Assembly (NCBI RefSeq): GCF_021025955.1
Contig: NZ_JAJNCL010000005.1
Span: forward strand, 310,001-374,000
From: Rhodococcus qingshengii
GTDB lineage: Bacteria; Actinomycetota; Actinomycetes; Mycobacteriales; Mycobacteriaceae
DNA: 64,000 bases
Direction: 5' to 3'
The number at the start of each line of letters is the position of its first letter. Within the stretch, counting starts at the first letter, position 1. Made by a program: the position numbers and the translations under genes. Under the pieces are notes generated by a model. That model ran no database searches. It had not been told where the DNA came from and saw only the letters and a list, made by a program, of their open reading frames with translations. Below are positions 63,759 to 64,000 of this stretch, one piece after another.

Positions 63759-63823
63759 CAGTCGTTGATCCGCGTGCTCTGATTGTGGCGGGTAATAGGT
63801 AAACCGATGATGGGGAGGTTTCG

Positions 63824-64000
63824 GTGCCTCGCGAACGGGATAAAGCAACAACAGGTGGCAACGGCGTGGAGATATCGAAAGCGCTCGCAGCGGCGATGGC
63901 ATTCGCGCTTGCACTGTCTGCGTTGCTGTCGGTACAGAAATCAGGGTCGGTATCCGAACTCGGCGAGTGTAAATCGTCCATCCGGCGTTGCCGACGGGCC
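63824..64000 (+). CDS. Partial hypothetical protein cut by the window end
   Basis: Reads open from GTG 63824, preceded by GGGGAGG. The visible 59 residues have a charged start (VPRERDKATTGG), a hydrophobic segment (ALAAAMAFALALSALLSVQ) and a basic end. This would fit a signal or membrane anchor. The family cannot be named from this fragment. Confidence 0.4.
   Translation, partial: MPRERDKATTGGNGVEISKALAAAMAFALALSALLSVQKSGSVSELGECKSSIRRCRRA

Overview
The window is about 64 kb of high-GC chromosomal DNA from a mycolic-acid actinobacterium, most likely Rhodococcus of the erythropolis/qingshengii group. I base this on codon use, GTG/TTG starts, a LigC plus primase-polymerase pair, a ugpA-ugpE-ugpB-ugpC order as in mycobacteria, a Zmp1-type M13 peptidase, an FprB-type fused ferredoxin reductase, and an alternate-signal exported protein of the family I recall being named after the R. 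erythropolis locus RER_14450. I found no tRNA, rRNA, CRISPR array, prophage or insertion sequence.

Region 1 (1-20.4 kb): an amidase and a DEDDh exonuclease flank a long minus-strand operon. In transcription order it encodes three paralogous oligopeptide-binding lipoproteins, DppB, a DppC-DppD fusion, DppF, a fused S9 peptidase plus serine beta-lactamase-like hydrolase, an M20 peptidase, a GNAT acyltransferase and an N-succinylamino acid racemase/OSBS-like enzyme. The last three match the known racemase-dependent route from D- to L-amino acids. The whole set reads as import, cleavage and stereo-inversion of D-residue-containing peptides. A PucR regulator and an SDR lie just upstream.

Region 2 (20.5-31.4 kb): TetR regulator, CorA, a lipoprotein, ligC with a primase-polymerase, a serine hydrolase, dodecin, an alpha/alpha-toroid protein, an FprB-like reductase preceded by a KstR-type motif, and an L,D-transpeptidase.

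Region 3 (31.5-47.1 kb): a ugp-type ABC uptake operon, a YnfA-like protein, the M13 peptidase, an AraC/VOC/UvrA-like trio, then a minus-strand set of three pirins, a double-hotdog thioesterase and a Tat-exported intradiol dioxygenase, followed by an IclR regulator.

Region 4 (47.2-57.8 kb): an IclR-adjacent catabolic operon (two SnoaL-like proteins, two SDRs, an FAD flavoprotein, an MHS-type transporter) with a clear palindromic operator. Next come an ABC-F pseudogene broken by a frameshift and a nonsense codon, a TetR regulator, and an EamA transporter plus amidohydrolase pair.

Region 5 (58.5-63.7 kb): a compact secretion operon with two SipW/ER-type signal peptidases interleaved with three alternate-signal (TasA-like) exported proteins, an Ig-like secreted protein upstream, and a Ser/Thr/Pro-rich surface protein at the end. 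This is the best candidate for an under-described system, possibly a surface fibre or matrix.
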